Made by a program: the position numbers and the translations under genes
Notes under the pieces: generated by a model
Database searches by the model: none
What the model was told of the DNA's origin: nothing
The model's input: only the letters and a program-made list of their open reading frames with translations
Assembly: GCF_028595285.1 (NCBI RefSeq)
Contig: NZ_JAQQXQ010000014.1
Location: 1 to 63,387, forward strand
Direction of reading: 5' to 3'
Source of the DNA: Erythrobacter fulvus
Lineage (GTDB): Bacteria; Pseudomonadota; Alphaproteobacteria; Sphingomonadales; Sphingomonadaceae
DNA: 63,387 nt
In this document: piece by piece, positions 43,989-53,394 of the stretch
Numbering within the stretch: the first letter of the stretch is position 1
Layout: each line of letters begins with the position of its first letter

Positions 43989-45203
43989 TTACTCTGCCGC
44001 CAGCGCGTCGGGGACGGGCACAGCTTCGGGGACGGGAACATCGTCGATATGGGTCATCTTGAGCTTGCCCCTCTCGACCGCGAAGGCGAGCTTGCCTTCA
44101 ACCAGATCGAGCGCATCCTTGCCGAACACCTCAAACCGCCAGCCCTTGAGCACAGGAAGATCGCGCATGCCGGCGGCAAGTGCCTCCATCTCCTCGGCCC
44201 GGGTCAGCAGGCGGGCGGCAACATCGATCTCGCGGGCTCGGATCTTGAGCAGCAGTTTGAGCAGGTCGGCAACCAGCGCGCCTTCCTTGCCCAGCGGCGC
44301 GCCGCGTCCGGCCTTTTCGGGCATTTCGTCCTTGGGCAGCGGCTCGGCTTCGGCCAGCACCTTCATCAACCGCTTGCCGATATCATTATCCTTCCACGCG
44401 GAAGAAAGCCCGCGCACCTTGGCGAGATCGGCCTGTGCTTTGGGTGGGTGCGAAGCGATGTCGGCCAGCGTCTCGTCGCGCATGATCCGGCCGCGCGGGA
44501 TGTTCTTGTGCTGCGCTTCGCCCTCGCGCCACGCGGCGAGCGCCTTCATCCGCCCCAAGACCTGCGGATTGCGGCCCGGCTGACGGATGCGTTTCCACGC
44601 GCTGCCCGGGTCGATCAGATAGTTCGACGGATCGGCCAGCTTTTCCATTTCGGCGTCCAACCATACTCCGCGTCCGGTCTTGATCAGCTTTTTCAGGATC
44701 TTCGGGAAGATTTTCGACAGGTGGGTGACGTCGCCGATGGCATATTCGATTTGCCGGTCGGTCAGCGGGCGGCGGCTCCAGTCGGTGAAGCGCGCGCCCT
44801 TGTCGATCGTCAGCCCCATCCAGGTCTCGACCAAGTTGGCATAACCGATCTGTTCGGACTGGCTGATCGCCATCATCGCGATTTGCGTGTCGAAAATGGG
44901 ATGCGGGGTCTTGCCCGTCATGTTGACGATGATCTCGACATCCTGCCCGCCGGCATGGAAAACCTTGAGCACGTCTTCATTGTTGCACATCAGATCGAGC
45001 AGCGGGGTCAGGTCGATGCCGTCGGCCATCGGGTCGATCGCGGCGGCTTCTTCGGTATTGGCGATCTGCACCAGGCACAGTTCGGGCCAATAGGTGTTCT
45101 CGCGCATGAATTCGGTGTCGACGGCGACGAATTCGGACTTCGCGAGACGGGTGCAGAGGTCGGAGAGAGCCTCGGTGGTGGTAATCAGATCGTGGATTTT
45201 CAT
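43989..45203 (-). CDS. rnd: Ribonuclease D
   Basis: 404 aa. 3'-5' exonuclease for tRNA and other stable RNA ends. DEDD-y residues: VDTEFMRE, HAGGQDVE, IFDTQIA and YAIGDVTHL. An HRDC-like helical domain follows (residues about 210-290). ATG 45203 was chosen; the long upstream extension is Pro/Arg-rich and non-conserved. Divergent from aspS. Confidence 0.95.
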   Translation of the reverse strand: MKIHDLITTTEALSDLCTRLAKSEFVAVDTEFMRENTYWPELCLVQIANTEEAAAIDPMADGIDLTPLLDLMCNNEDVLKVFHAGGQDVEIIVNMTGKTPHPIFDTQIAMMAISQSEQIGYANLVETWMGLTIDKGARFTDWSRRPLTDRQIEYAIGDVTHLSKIFPKILKKLIKTGRGVWLDAEMEKLADPSNYLIDPGSAWKRIRQPGRNPQVLGRMKALAAWREGEAQHKNIPRGRIMRDETLADIASHPPKAQADLAKVRGLSSAWKDNDIGKRLMKVLAEAEPLPKDEMPEKAGRGAPLGKEGALVADLLKLLLKIRAREIDVAARLLTRAEEMEALAAGMRDLPVLKGWRFEVFGKDALDLVEGKLAFAVERGKLKMTHIDDVPVPEAVPVPDALAAE

Positions 45204-45405
45204 GTTCTCTTCGCTTGTCGCGGGCGGAGTGCCGCCCTCGGGATGTGTCCCAGTTCGCCCTGCCTGCTTCGCAAGCGCCGCTTGACAAAAGGCAAGGCTT
45301 CCCCTGTTAGCGCGCCGATAGCAGCCCGGTTCCCGCCAAGGGCACCAATGAGCGCCGCGCGACGCGCGCCCTAGCGTCATAGCCGCGAACAGGACAAGAG
45401 TTTAG

Positions 45406-47196
45406 ATGCACCCCTACCGCACACATACTTGCGCACAGCTTTCTTCCGCGAACGTGGGCGAGACCGTCCGCCTGTCGGGCTGGATTCACCGCAAGCGCGA
45501 CCATGGCGGCGTGCTGTTCATCGATCTGCGCGATCATTACGGCATCACTCAGATCGTTGCCGACAGCGACAGCCCGGCACTGCCCGTGCTCGAAGGTCTG
45601 CGCGTCGAAAGCGTGATCACTATCGAGGGCGAGGTAAAGGCGCGCGTGGCCGAAACGGTCAACGCCAACCTTGCGACCGGCGAGATCGAGGTGTTCGCCC
45701 GCTCCATCACCGTGCAGAGCGCGGCCGAAGAGCTGCCGATGCCGGTGGCCGACGAGCAGCCTTATCCCGAGGACATCCGCCTCAAGTACCGCTTCCTCGA
45801 TCTGCGGCGCGAGACGCTGCACAAGAACATCATGACCCGCGTGGCGGTGATCGCCGATATGCGGCAGCGGATGGCCGCAGCGGGCTTCAACGAATTCTCG
45901 ACCCCGATTCTCACCGCCTCCTCGCCCGAAGGCGCGCGCGACTTCCTCGTGCCGAGCCGCATCCATACCGGCAAGTTCTACGCGCTGCCGCAGGCGCCGC
46001 AGCAGTACAAGCAGCTGCTGATGGTGGCGGGCTTCGACCGCTATTTCCAGATCGCCCCTTGCTTCCGCGACGAGGACCCGCGCGCCGACCGTCTGCCGGG
46101 CGAATTCTACCAGCTCGACCTGGAAATGAGCTTCGTCACCCAGGAAGAAGTGTGGGAAACGATGGAGCCTGTCATTCAGGGCACCTTCGCCGCCTTCGCA
46201 GGTGACAAGGCCGTGACCCCGGCGGGCGAATTCCCGCGCATCCCCTATGACGAAGCGATGCTGAAATACGGCAGCGACAAGCCCGATTTGCGCAACCCGC
46301 TGATCATCTCGGACGTGTCGAAGCATTTCGAACGGTCCGGCTTCGGCCTGTTCGAGAAGATCGTCGGCGGCGGCGGGGTGGTTCGCGTGATCCCCGCACC
46401 GGGCACCCACGAAAAGAGCCGCAAGTTCTTCGACGACATGAACGATTGGGCCCGAAAGGAAGGTTACGCCGGTCTTGGCTACGTTACCCGCAAGGGCGGC
46501 GAGTTCGGCGGGCCGATCGCCAAGAACCACGGGCCCGAGCGCATGGCCGAGCTCTATGCCGAGCTTGGTCTTGGCGAGAATGACGGGCTGTTCTTTGCAG
46601 CTGGCAAGGCTGCCGATGCCGCCAAGCTGGCCGGTGCGGCGCGCATCCGTGTCGGCGAGGAACTGGGCCTGATCGACGAAAACGCCTTCGCACTGTGCTG
46701 GATCGTCGATTTCCCGTTCTACGAATATGACGAGGACGAAAAGAAGGTCGATTTCAGCCACAACCCGTTCTCTATGCCACAGGGCGGAATCGATGCGCTG
46801 GAGGGGCAGGATCCGCTGACGATCAAGGCGTTCCAGTACGATCTTGTCTGCAACGGCTATGAAATCGCCTCGGGCTCGATCCGGAATCACAAGCCCGAAA
46901 CCATGGTCAAGGCGTTCGAGATTGTCGGTCTTTCCAAGGCGGACGTGGAAGAACGCTTCGGCGGCATGTACCGCGCCTTCCAGTATGGCGCGCCGCCGCA
47001 CGGGGGCATGGCCGCAGGCGTCGACCGGATCGTGATGCTGCTGTGCGGGGCCAAGAACCTGCGCGAAATCACGCTGTTCCCGATGAACCAGCGTGCCGAG
47101 GACCTGCTGATGGGCGCGCCGAGCAGCCCGGAACCGCGCCAGCTGCGCGAATTGTCCCTGCGCGTCGTCGAGCCTCCGAAGAAGGAAGGCGCCTAG
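45406..47196 (+). CDS. aspS: Aspartate--tRNA ligase (probably non-discriminating)
   Basis: 596 aa class II synthetase. OB-fold anticodon domain ([23 protein letters not shown]), catalytic motif 2 ([21 protein letters not shown]) and motif 3 ([15 protein letters not shown]), with the bacterial GAD insert between. Many alphaproteobacteria use the same enzyme for tRNA-Asn; whether it is so here depends on gatCAB and asnS elsewhere. Confidence 0.97.
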   Translation: MHPYRTHTCAQLSSANVGETVRLSGWIHRKRDHGGVLFIDLRDHYGITQIVADSDSPALPVLEGLRVESVITIEGEVKARVAETVNANLATGEIEVFARSITVQSAAEELPMPVADEQPYPEDIRLKYRFLDLRRETLHKNIMTRVAVIADMRQRMAAAGFNEFSTPILTASSPEGARDFLVPSRIHTGKFYALPQAPQQYKQLLMVAGFDRYFQIAPCFRDEDPRADRLPGEFYQLDLEMSFVTQEEVWETMEPVIQGTFAAFAGDKAVTPAGEFPRIPYDEAMLKYGSDKPDLRNPLIISDVSKHFERSGFGLFEKIVGGGGVVRVIPAPGTHEKSRKFFDDMNDWARKEGYAGLGYVTRKGGEFGGPIAKNHGPERMAELYAELGLGENDGLFFAAGKAADAAKLAGAARIRVGEELGLIDENAFALCWIVDFPFYEYDEDEKKVDFSHNPFSMPQGGIDALEGQDPLTIKAFQYDLVCNGYEIASGSIRNHKPETMVKAFEIVGLSKADVEERFGGMYRAFQYGAPPHGGMAAGVDRIVMLLCGAKNLREITLFPMNQRAEDLLMGAPSSPEPRQLRELSLRVVEPPKKEGA

Positions 47197-47269
47197 ATTT
47201 CGCCCGACAGCAAGTCCCCGTTCAGAAAAGTGCCGATATTTCTGACAATGTCTCAAGTGCATGGGGGCT

Positions 47270-48292
47270 ATGATGAAGGCAAAGTCCAGTTCGGCAGCGA
47301 TATCGGGGTTGAAAACGCGACTATGCGGCGCGCTAGCGCTGGCGCTGTTGGCGAATCCGGTCATGGCAGAAACGATCACTGTGGTGGGGATCTATCCGGC
47401 CAATGTCGATCTGCCCGGCGAGGTTGAGGCTATTGCGATCGAGCCGTTCGCCGGGGATGCCGGGGCCGATGTCGAACTGGCGATCACCGACGTGCTTGGT
47501 GCGGTCACGATCGAAGGGCAACCCTGGTTCCGTATCGCTCCGCCGTTTGCGGGCCGGTCGAGCGGCGTCGTTATCGTTGCCGATCGTGAAGGACAATCGG
47601 TGAGCATCGAAGATAGCGATGCACCCGATGCAGTGCTGCGCGGCAGCGTAATGAACGAAGTGCTCGAACAGCGGCTGGAACCGCGCATGGTCGAACAGTG
47701 CGTCGAGCGCGATGATCGCGGCGATTGCATCAGGCGCGAACCGCGGCCTGTTCCCTGCTGGGAAGTAAGCGTCCGGCTTGATCCGCGCATCGTCCTGATC
47801 GCGGCGGATGGCACGCAACTCTATTCGCGCCGCGCGCCGGAGATCGAAGCGGCCAGCTATTGCCGCGATGACAATACCATCCCCTCGACGCTGGACATGG
47901 CCAGCCGCGCGATCGACCGCATCGCCCATGCGGTTCGCGTCGACCTCGCGCCGGTCAACCGGGCGCGCGAATATCGCGTGATGGAACGGCGCGGTGGTCT
48001 GGCACGCAATGATCGCGCTGTGTTCAAACACGCGATCAGGTTGACCAAGACCGATCCGGTCGCGGCCTGCCAGGTGTTTGACCAGATGCTGGCCAGCAAT
48101 TCCGCGCAGCTGTCGGTGGTGTTTAATGCCGGGCTTTGCGCCGAGGCGTTTGGCGATCTTGTGGCCGCACGGGAACTTTACCTCCGCGCGCTCGGCATTA
48201 GTCCCGATCACGGATACCCCGCCGACGGCCTGCGCCGGATCGCAGAACGCCGCCGCGCCGATGCGCAAATGTATTCGCGGGCGGAATATTGA
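47270..48292 (+). CDS. Exported protein of unknown function with C-terminal TPR-like region
   Basis: 340 aa from ATG 47270. Signal peptide ends at PVMA-E. The middle contains a cysteine-rich segment (EQCVERDDRGDCIRREPR). The C-terminal 100 residues look like TPR helices (QLSVVFNAGLCAEAFGDLVAARELYLRALG). It resembles lipid- or envelope-associated exported proteins of sphingomonads. No established function. Confidence 0.7.
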   Translation: MMKAKSSSAAISGLKTRLCGALALALLANPVMAETITVVGIYPANVDLPGEVEAIAIEPFAGDAGADVELAITDVLGAVTIEGQPWFRIAPPFAGRSSGVVIVADREGQSVSIEDSDAPDAVLRGSVMNEVLEQRLEPRMVEQCVERDDRGDCIRREPRPVPCWEVSVRLDPRIVLIAADGTQLYSRRAPEIEAASYCRDDNTIPSTLDMASRAIDRIAHAVRVDLAPVNRAREYRVMERRGGLARNDRAVFKHAIRLTKTDPVAACQVFDQMLASNSAQLSVVFNAGLCAEAFGDLVAARELYLRALGISPDHGYPADGLRRIAERRRADAQMYSRAEY

Positions 48293-48536
48293 CGGTCAGT
48301 TTACGCTGAACGACGTCGGTTCCCAGCCTGAAAGGGCCATCCTGCGACTTTGCCAGGGTATTTTCTGAAATGAACCAAATAAATGATTTTAATTGATAAA
48401 ATGGCTTGTTTCTGGGGTAGGGGCGACGCCGCCGGTTGCAATCGGCGTAGCTATTCCCAGCTATCCTCTTGCCAGCCTGTGCGCCGTTCATTAGGGCGAA
48501 AGGTAGACCAACCCCCCAAGTTCAAGAGGGATAAAC

Positions 48537-48773
48537 ATGAGCGATACTGCCGATCGGGTGGCGAAGATTGTCGTCGAGCATCTCGGCGTCGAAGCCGACA
48601 AGGTCACCCAGGATGCCAGCTTCATCGATGATCTCGGTGCGGACAGCCTCGACATCGTCGAGCTGGTGATGGCTTTCGAAGAGGAATTCGGTGTCGAAAT
48701 CCCCGACGATGCGGCCGAAAAGATCACCACGGTCGGCGACGCCACCAAATACATCGAAGAACACAAGGGCTAA
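48537..48773 (+). CDS. acpP: Acyl carrier protein
   Basis: 78 aa, acidic four-helix protein. The phosphopantetheine serine is in [13 protein letters not shown]. Carries acyl chains for FabF and FabZ in this window. AAGAGGGATAAAC precedes the ATG. The 244-nt gap upstream (48293-48536) is AT-rich in its first half and must contain the acpP promoter. Confidence 0.97.
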   Translation: MSDTADRVAKIVVEHLGVEADKVTQDASFIDDLGADSLDIVELVMAFEEEFGVEIPDDAAEKITTVGDATKYIEEHKG

Positions 48774-48934
48774 CGCCCGCAAGGATGCCCTGGTGTCCGC
48801 GTGTGCCTGCCGCTTCCCCCTAAGGGAAAAGGCGGTGCATTTGTCCGGCAGTCGATTTGCCGACGCGCGGTTGAGGGCCTAGACAGGCTCAGCCCTTCAC
48901 CGGGTTGGGCCTGTTGCTTTTTCGGAGAATGCGA

Positions 48935-50194
48935 ATGCGTCGTGTGGTTGTTACCGGGCTCGGTCTGGTTACCCCGCTCGGGGGCGATGTCGAGACGACC
49001 TGGGCAAACCTGCTCGCAGGCGAAAGCGGGGCGGGGCAGATCACCCGTTTCGATGCCTCGAACCAGAAATGCACCATCGCCTGCGAGGTGAAGCCCAAGG
49101 ATCATCCCTGGGGTTTCGACCCGGACAAGCGGGTGGATCACAAGGTTCAACGGCAGGTCGATCCCTTCATCGTCTACGGCATCGACGCCGCTGGACAGGC
49201 GCTTGAGGATGCGGGTCTGACAGACATGACCCAGGCCGAGAAGGAACGCACTGGCTGTTCGATCGGTTCGGGAATCGGCGGCCTTCCGGGCATCGAAATC
49301 GAGAGCGTCAACCTCCACGAACGCGGGCCCGGGCGCGTTTCCCCGCACTTTGTGCACGGGCGCCTGATCAACCTCATCACCGGGCAGGTGCAGATTAAGT
49401 ATGGCTTCATGGGGCCGAACCATGCGGTCGTCACCGCCTGTTCCACCGGCGCGCACTCAATCGGCGATGCTGCGCGGATGATCGCGATGGACGATGCCGA
49501 CGTGATGCTGGCGGGCGGCGCGGAAAGCACCATCAACCCGCTCGGCATTGCCGGTTTCGCACAGGCGCGCGCGCTCAACATGAGCATGAACGACCGTCCG
49601 ACCGAAGCCAGCCGTCCCTATGATCGGGGTCGCGACGGTTTCGTCATGGGCGAAGGCGCCGGTGTCGTCGTGCTCGAGGAATACGAACGCGCCAAGGCGC
49701 GCGGAGCGAAGATCTATGCCGAAGTAACGGGTTACGGCCTGTCGGGCGATGCCTACCACGTCACTGCACCGCACCCCGAAGGCAAGGGGGCCGAACTGGC
49801 TATGCGTATGGCCTTGAAGAAGGCTGGCCTGGGGGCGGGCGACATCGACTACATCAACGCCCACGGCACCAGCACCATGGCCGACACCATCGAACTCGCC
49901 GCGATCAAGCGCGTGCTGGGCGAGGGCTTGTCGGGCGCCTCGATGAGCTCGACCAAGAGCGCGATCGGTCACCTGCTGGGCGGCGCGGGCGCGGTGGAGG
50001 CGATCTTCTGCATCCTCGCGATGCGGGACCAGATCGTGCCGCCGACGCTCAACTTGCACGACCCGGACGAGGGTACCGAGGGTATCGACCTTGTGCCGCT
50101 CAAGGCAAGGAAGCGCGAAGTGCGCGCGGTGCTGAACAACAGCTTCGGCTTTGGCGGTACCAACGCCTCGCTGATCATGCAGAAGGTCGACTGA
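48935..50194 (+). CDS. fabF: Beta-ketoacyl-ACP synthase II
   Basis: 419 aa. Chain-elongating condensing enzyme. Cys in VTACSTGAHSIGDA, His in NAHGTSTMADT and His in SAIGHLLGGAG form the KAS II triad. ATG 48935 gives MRRVVVTGLGLVTPLG with GGAGA upstream. Follows acpP, its substrate carrier. Confidence 0.97.
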   Translation: MRRVVVTGLGLVTPLGGDVETTWANLLAGESGAGQITRFDASNQKCTIACEVKPKDHPWGFDPDKRVDHKVQRQVDPFIVYGIDAAGQALEDAGLTDMTQAEKERTGCSIGSGIGGLPGIEIESVNLHERGPGRVSPHFVHGRLINLITGQVQIKYGFMGPNHAVVTACSTGAHSIGDAARMIAMDDADVMLAGGAESTINPLGIAGFAQARALNMSMNDRPTEASRPYDRGRDGFVMGEGAGVVVLEEYERAKARGAKIYAEVTGYGLSGDAYHVTAPHPEGKGAELAMRMALKKAGLGAGDIDYINAHGTSTMADTIELAAIKRVLGEGLSGASMSSTKSAIGHLLGGAGAVEAIFCILAMRDQIVPPTLNLHDPDEGTEGIDLVPLKARKREVRAVLNNSFGFGGTNASLIMQKVD

Positions 50195-50198
50195 CGCG

Positions 50199-51164
50199 GT
50201 GAGCCGCGCGCGCCTTGCCGTTCTCGGCCTTGTGGCGCTGGCGTTCGCCGGGTTGATTTTCGTGTGGAGCCTGCTGGGCTCGGCGTCGGTCACCAAGGAC
50301 ACCAGCTTCACGATCCCCGCGGGGGCTTCGGTCAGCGCGGTAGCCGACAAGCTTGAGGCCGAAGGGCTGATCACCTCGGCTTCGGGCTTCGTGTTGCAGG
50401 CGCGCATCTTCGGCTCCGACGCGCCGATTCAGGCGGGCGAGTTCCTGCTCACATCTGGCATGAGCCAGAATGAGATCCTGAAGGCCTTCCAGTCGGGCGA
50501 CGTCATTCGCCGCTTCGTCACCATTCCCGAAGGCATGCCCTCGATCCTCGTGTGGGAACGGCTGATGGCCGAAGAATTGCTGACCGGAGAGGTGCCGGTG
50601 CCGCCCGAAGGATCGATCCTGCCCGACACCTATGCCTTTGAACGGGGCGAGGCGCGATCGGCTGTGGTCGAGCGGATGCAGGCGGCAATGGACAGGACAC
50701 TGGCCGAGGAGTGGGGCAAACGCGGCCGAGACATCGCGGTGGATACAATGCGCGACGCACTGATCCTTGCCTCGATCGTGGAAAAGGAAACCGGCAAGCC
50801 CGAGGAACGCCGGATGGTCGCCGGGCTTTATTCCAACCGCGTGAAGTCGGGGATGCTGCTGCAGGCCGATCCGACAATCATTTATCCGATCACCAAGGGC
50901 AAGCCGCTGGGCCGCCGCATCAGGCAGTCGGAAATCGCCGCGGTCAACGGCTACAACACCTACACCCGCGTCGGCCTTCCCGAAGGCCCGATCACCAATC
51001 CCGGGCGCGAGAGCATCGCCGCAGTGCTCAATCCAGCCAAGACCTCTGCCCTGTTCATGGTGGCCGACGGAACGGGCGGTCACTGGTTCGCCGACACGCT
51101 GGCGGAACACAACGCCAATGTGGCCAAGTGGTACGCGATCCGTAAAGAGCGCGGGGAGATGTAG
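50199..51164 (+). CDS. mltG: Endolytic murein transglycosylase MltG
   Basis: 321 aa. Membrane-anchored enzyme that ends growing peptidoglycan strands. One N-terminal helix (LAVLGLVALAFAGLIFVW), a LysM-like subdomain, and the YceG catalytic region with the Glu in LASIVEKETGKPEER. Also contains NTYTRVGLPEGPITNPG. GTG start 4 nt after the fabF stop; this fabF-mltG order is common. Confidence 0.95.
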   Translation: MSRARLAVLGLVALAFAGLIFVWSLLGSASVTKDTSFTIPAGASVSAVADKLEAEGLITSASGFVLQARIFGSDAPIQAGEFLLTSGMSQNEILKAFQSGDVIRRFVTIPEGMPSILVWERLMAEELLTGEVPVPPEGSILPDTYAFERGEARSAVVERMQAAMDRTLAEEWGKRGRDIAVDTMRDALILASIVEKETGKPEERRMVAGLYSNRVKSGMLLQADPTIIYPITKGKPLGRRIRQSEIAAVNGYNTYTRVGLPEGPITNPGRESIAAVLNPAKTSALFMVADGTGGHWFADTLAEHNANVAKWYAIRKERGEM

Positions 51165-51170
51165 CGCGGC

Positions 51171-51701
51171 GTGCCGCAGCCCTTCATCCTCACCGCAGCC
51201 CTGCCGCCCGATCTGGCGGGCTTTGCCGAGGGCCTGCGCCGGGCGCATTACCCGGCGGATAAGAACCACCTCCACGCCCATGTCACGCTGTTCCACGCCT
51301 TTGCGCCTTCGCTGGTGGAGGAACTGCGGGATTTTCTTCCGCGCATTGCCGCCGCCTTCGCTGCGCCCGAGGGCATGGTGAAAGGGGTGATGGATCTGGG
51401 CAAGGGGACTGCGATCGCGCTCGAGGCACCGCAATTGTTGCGCCTTCGCGCCATCATCGCCGAACATTTCCACGGTAGCCTAACGCAGCAGGACCTCCAC
51501 GAGCCGCGCCCCCACATCACCATCCAGAACAAGGTGACGAAGGACGAAGCGAGGGCGCTGCAAGCCAGTCTTGGCCCCGTGCTGGCACCGTGGATTGCCA
51601 AGGGACGTTTCGCCTTTCCCGCGTTGGAGCTGTGGCACTATCGCGGCGGCCCGTGGGAGCGGGTCAAGACCTGCGCCTTCCGGGGGCGCGAACGGCTCTA
51701 G
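51171..51701 (+). CDS. 2'-5' RNA ligase/phosphoesterase family protein
   Basis: 176 aa, GTG start, 6 nt after mltG. Two-histidine phosphoesterase fold with HAHVTLF and RPHITIQ as the paired HxT motifs. Members hydrolyse cyclic phosphates or join tRNA halves in vitro. Physiological role unknown. Confidence 0.85.
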   Translation: MPQPFILTAALPPDLAGFAEGLRRAHYPADKNHLHAHVTLFHAFAPSLVEELRDFLPRIAAAFAAPEGMVKGVMDLGKGTAIALEAPQLLRLRAIIAEHFHGSLTQQDLHEPRPHITIQNKVTKDEARALQASLGPVLAPWIAKGRFAFPALELWHYRGGPWERVKTCAFRGRERL

Positions 51702-51815
51702 CCAGCGCCGCGCAACGGGGCTTGACCGCGCGCCACACCCGCCCTAAGTGCCCGCCTCGCCCGGGCGGACACCCGGAGCCGAATCCGGCCGCGACAGCTC
51801 GCCGGATGCCCATGG

Positions 51816-51892
51816 GGCGGAGTAGCTCAGCCGGTTAGAGCAGCGGAATCATAATCCGCGTGTCGGGGGTTCGAGTCCCTCCTCCGCTACCA
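51816..51892 (+). tRNA. tRNA-Met (elongator, anticodon CAT), integration target
   Basis: 77 nt with encoded CCA. Anticodon stem GCGGA/TCCGC around ATCATAA. The acceptor is GGCGGAG/CTCCGCT. The body is unlike initiator tRNA-fMet, which has three G-C pairs in the anticodon stem, or tRNA-Ile2. The 3' half is the left att copy of the element that follows. Confidence 0.96.
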
Positions 51893-51893
51893 T
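51847..51893. repeat. attL: 47-bp att core in the 3' half of tRNA-Met
   Basis: Starts AATCATAATCCGCGTGTCGG and ends CTCCGCTACCAT. Identical over all 47 bases to 62631-62677. It covers the anticodon loop to one base past CCA, so integration keeps the tRNA whole. Confidence 0.93.
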
Positions 51894-51919
51894 ATTTCAA
51901 TCACTTAGCGATCTGACAT

Positions 51920-51948
51920 GTGAGCGGTTTACACGTTGCTGTAAACCG
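51920..51948. repeat. Inverted repeat near attL, shared with the attR side
   Basis: CGGTTTACA (51925-51933) and TGTAAACCG (51940-51948) form a perfect 9-bp dyad. The 15-mer GTGAGCGGTTTACAC (51920-51934) recurs exactly at 62531-62545. Likely arm-type integrase or excisionase sites, or an operator of the first gene. Confidence 0.6.
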
Positions 51949-52082
51949 TGCTGCATTTTGTCGCGTCTGCCTCAGCTGAACATTAATGCGCTCGAGCCGA
52001 CGGGGGGCGGCGACCCGAGCGCAACTGTTTCAGGATCGCCGGAAACAGCGTGGCAAATTACCTCGCAAGCGAGGCCCGCGCA

Positions 52083-52919
52083 ATGAACGGCGGCGGTTAT
52101 GTCGCGATCTATCGCGCTGCGTTCGATCATCCGCTGTTCGCTACCGATTCTGCACGCCTCGGCGCATGGATCTGGCTGCTGGGCAAGGCTTGCTGGAAGC
52201 CAACCCCATTCGACATCGCGGGCAGGATCGTGAGCCTCGAGCGAGGGCAGCTCTGCGCATCACGTTCCCAGCTTGCGAGGGCTTGGGGCATGTCGCCGAG
52301 CGCAGTGGAGCGGTTTTTGACCCGGTTGGAAACCGAACAGATGATCGGACGGGCAACCGGACAGGGCCGATCGATCATAACAATCCGAAATTATGACAAA
52401 TTTCAGGCTGTGAGCGATGAGGCCGGACAGGCAACCGGACAGCGATCGGACAGCTACCGGACAGCAAAAGAAGAAGGGAATAAGGGAACAATAGAACCTA
52501 CCGGTTCTAGCCCCCTTTGTATTTCCCCCGCGAAATCGAAGCGAGCTGCCAAGTTGCCCGACGACTGGCAGCCGATCCTCACGGACAGGTCGAAACACAT
52601 CGTCGCAGGCTGGCCTCCCGGAAAATTCGAGCACGAATTGCGGCGGTTTGCAGATCACGCCGCCGACAAAGGACGCGTGTCGAAAGACTGGCAGGCTGCC
52701 TTCCGAACTTGGATCGACAAAGCCGACGAATGGATGAAACGTAATGGCCGAGCATCAGAAAATTCCGAGCAGCACGGCGATGGGTTTGCTCGAGCAATCG
52801 AGCGGCGGCTCCACGCTGGAGATGCTGAATGCCTTGCCACCTCGCCTAACCGACCAGCAATTCGAGATGGTGAAGGCCCTTGCCAAGGCGCCCTTGCCCT
52901 GCCCTCCGCCCGTCACTGA
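52083..52919 (+). CDS. Winged-helix replication initiation-type protein of the element
   Basis: 278 aa from ATG 52083; GTG 52050 would add 11 residues. N-terminal part GGYVAIYRAAFDHPLF followed by a winged helix (CASRSQLARAWGMSPSAVERFL) is typical of phage and satellite replication proteins. A disordered Ser/Thr/Gln linker leads to a C-terminal DWQAAFRTWIDKADEWM motif, seen in DnaT/DnaD-like primosome proteins. Role in starting element replication is inferred. Its 3' end overlaps the next gene by 176 nt. Confidence 0.65.
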   Translation: MNGGGYVAIYRAAFDHPLFATDSARLGAWIWLLGKACWKPTPFDIAGRIVSLERGQLCASRSQLARAWGMSPSAVERFLTRLETEQMIGRATGQGRSIITIRNYDKFQAVSDEAGQATGQRSDSYRTAKEEGNKGTIEPTGSSPLCISPAKSKRAAKLPDDWQPILTDRSKHIVAGWPPGKFEHELRRFADHAADKGRVSKDWQAAFRTWIDKADEWMKRNGRASENSEQHGDGFARAIERRLHAGDAECLATSPNRPAIRDGEGPCQGALALPSARH

Positions 52920-53358
52920 TCAGAATTTCGGCATGGCAATGAAGTTGCTGGAAGCCTGCTTGCCCCGCCGCAAGGATGATTCCGATACGGGCGAGTTGAA
53001 GTTTCGGGCATATCGGAAATGCCTCTCACATCTCAGCAAGCCGCAGCTGTTCTGGACAGTCGAGCAAGCCATCAAGCGCCAGAGGTTCTTTCCCACGGTA
53101 AGGGAGCTGCTCGACATCGCGGCTGAGTGGGCTTCTACCGATGACGATGCCAAGGCTCAGCGGCTAGCGAGGCGGCTTGCCGCTCGTGAAGCCAATCGCC
53201 GCCACATTGCCAGCACCCGCACTCCCGGACCGTCGCTTGAGGAAATGCTCGAGACGATGGCTCCTGAGCTGATCAGTCTCGGCCTGAAGCTCGGGCATCT
53301 GATCAAGCGTGACGGCAAGGTTATCGTCAGCCCTGAGCCTGAGGCGACCGATCGATGA
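52744..53358 (+). CDS. Helicase-loader-like small protein of the element
   Basis: 204 aa. Contains LSHLSKPQLFWTVEQAIKRQ then RFFPTVRELLDIA, a pattern typical of phage helicase loaders or replisome organisers (FFPT near the end of a helical bundle). The first ATG (52744) overlaps the previous gene by 176 nt; later ATGs at 52780, 52822 or 52933 are possible. Function inferred. Confidence 0.6.
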   Translation: MAEHQKIPSSTAMGLLEQSSGGSTLEMLNALPPRLTDQQFEMVKALAKAPLPCPPPVTDQNFGMAMKLLEACLPRRKDDSDTGELKFRAYRKCLSHLSKPQLFWTVEQAIKRQRFFPTVRELLDIAAEWASTDDDAKAQRLARRLAAREANRRHIASTRTPGPSLEEMLETMAPELISLGLKLGHLIKRDGKVIVSPEPEATDR

Positions 53359-53394
53359 GCGCAGCTCTCAGTTTCTGTCGAAGGAGGTCCCGCT

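Noticed and set aside
45307..47379. A 690-codon open frame opposite aspS
   Set aside because: aspS has all class II motifs; the antisense frame has none.
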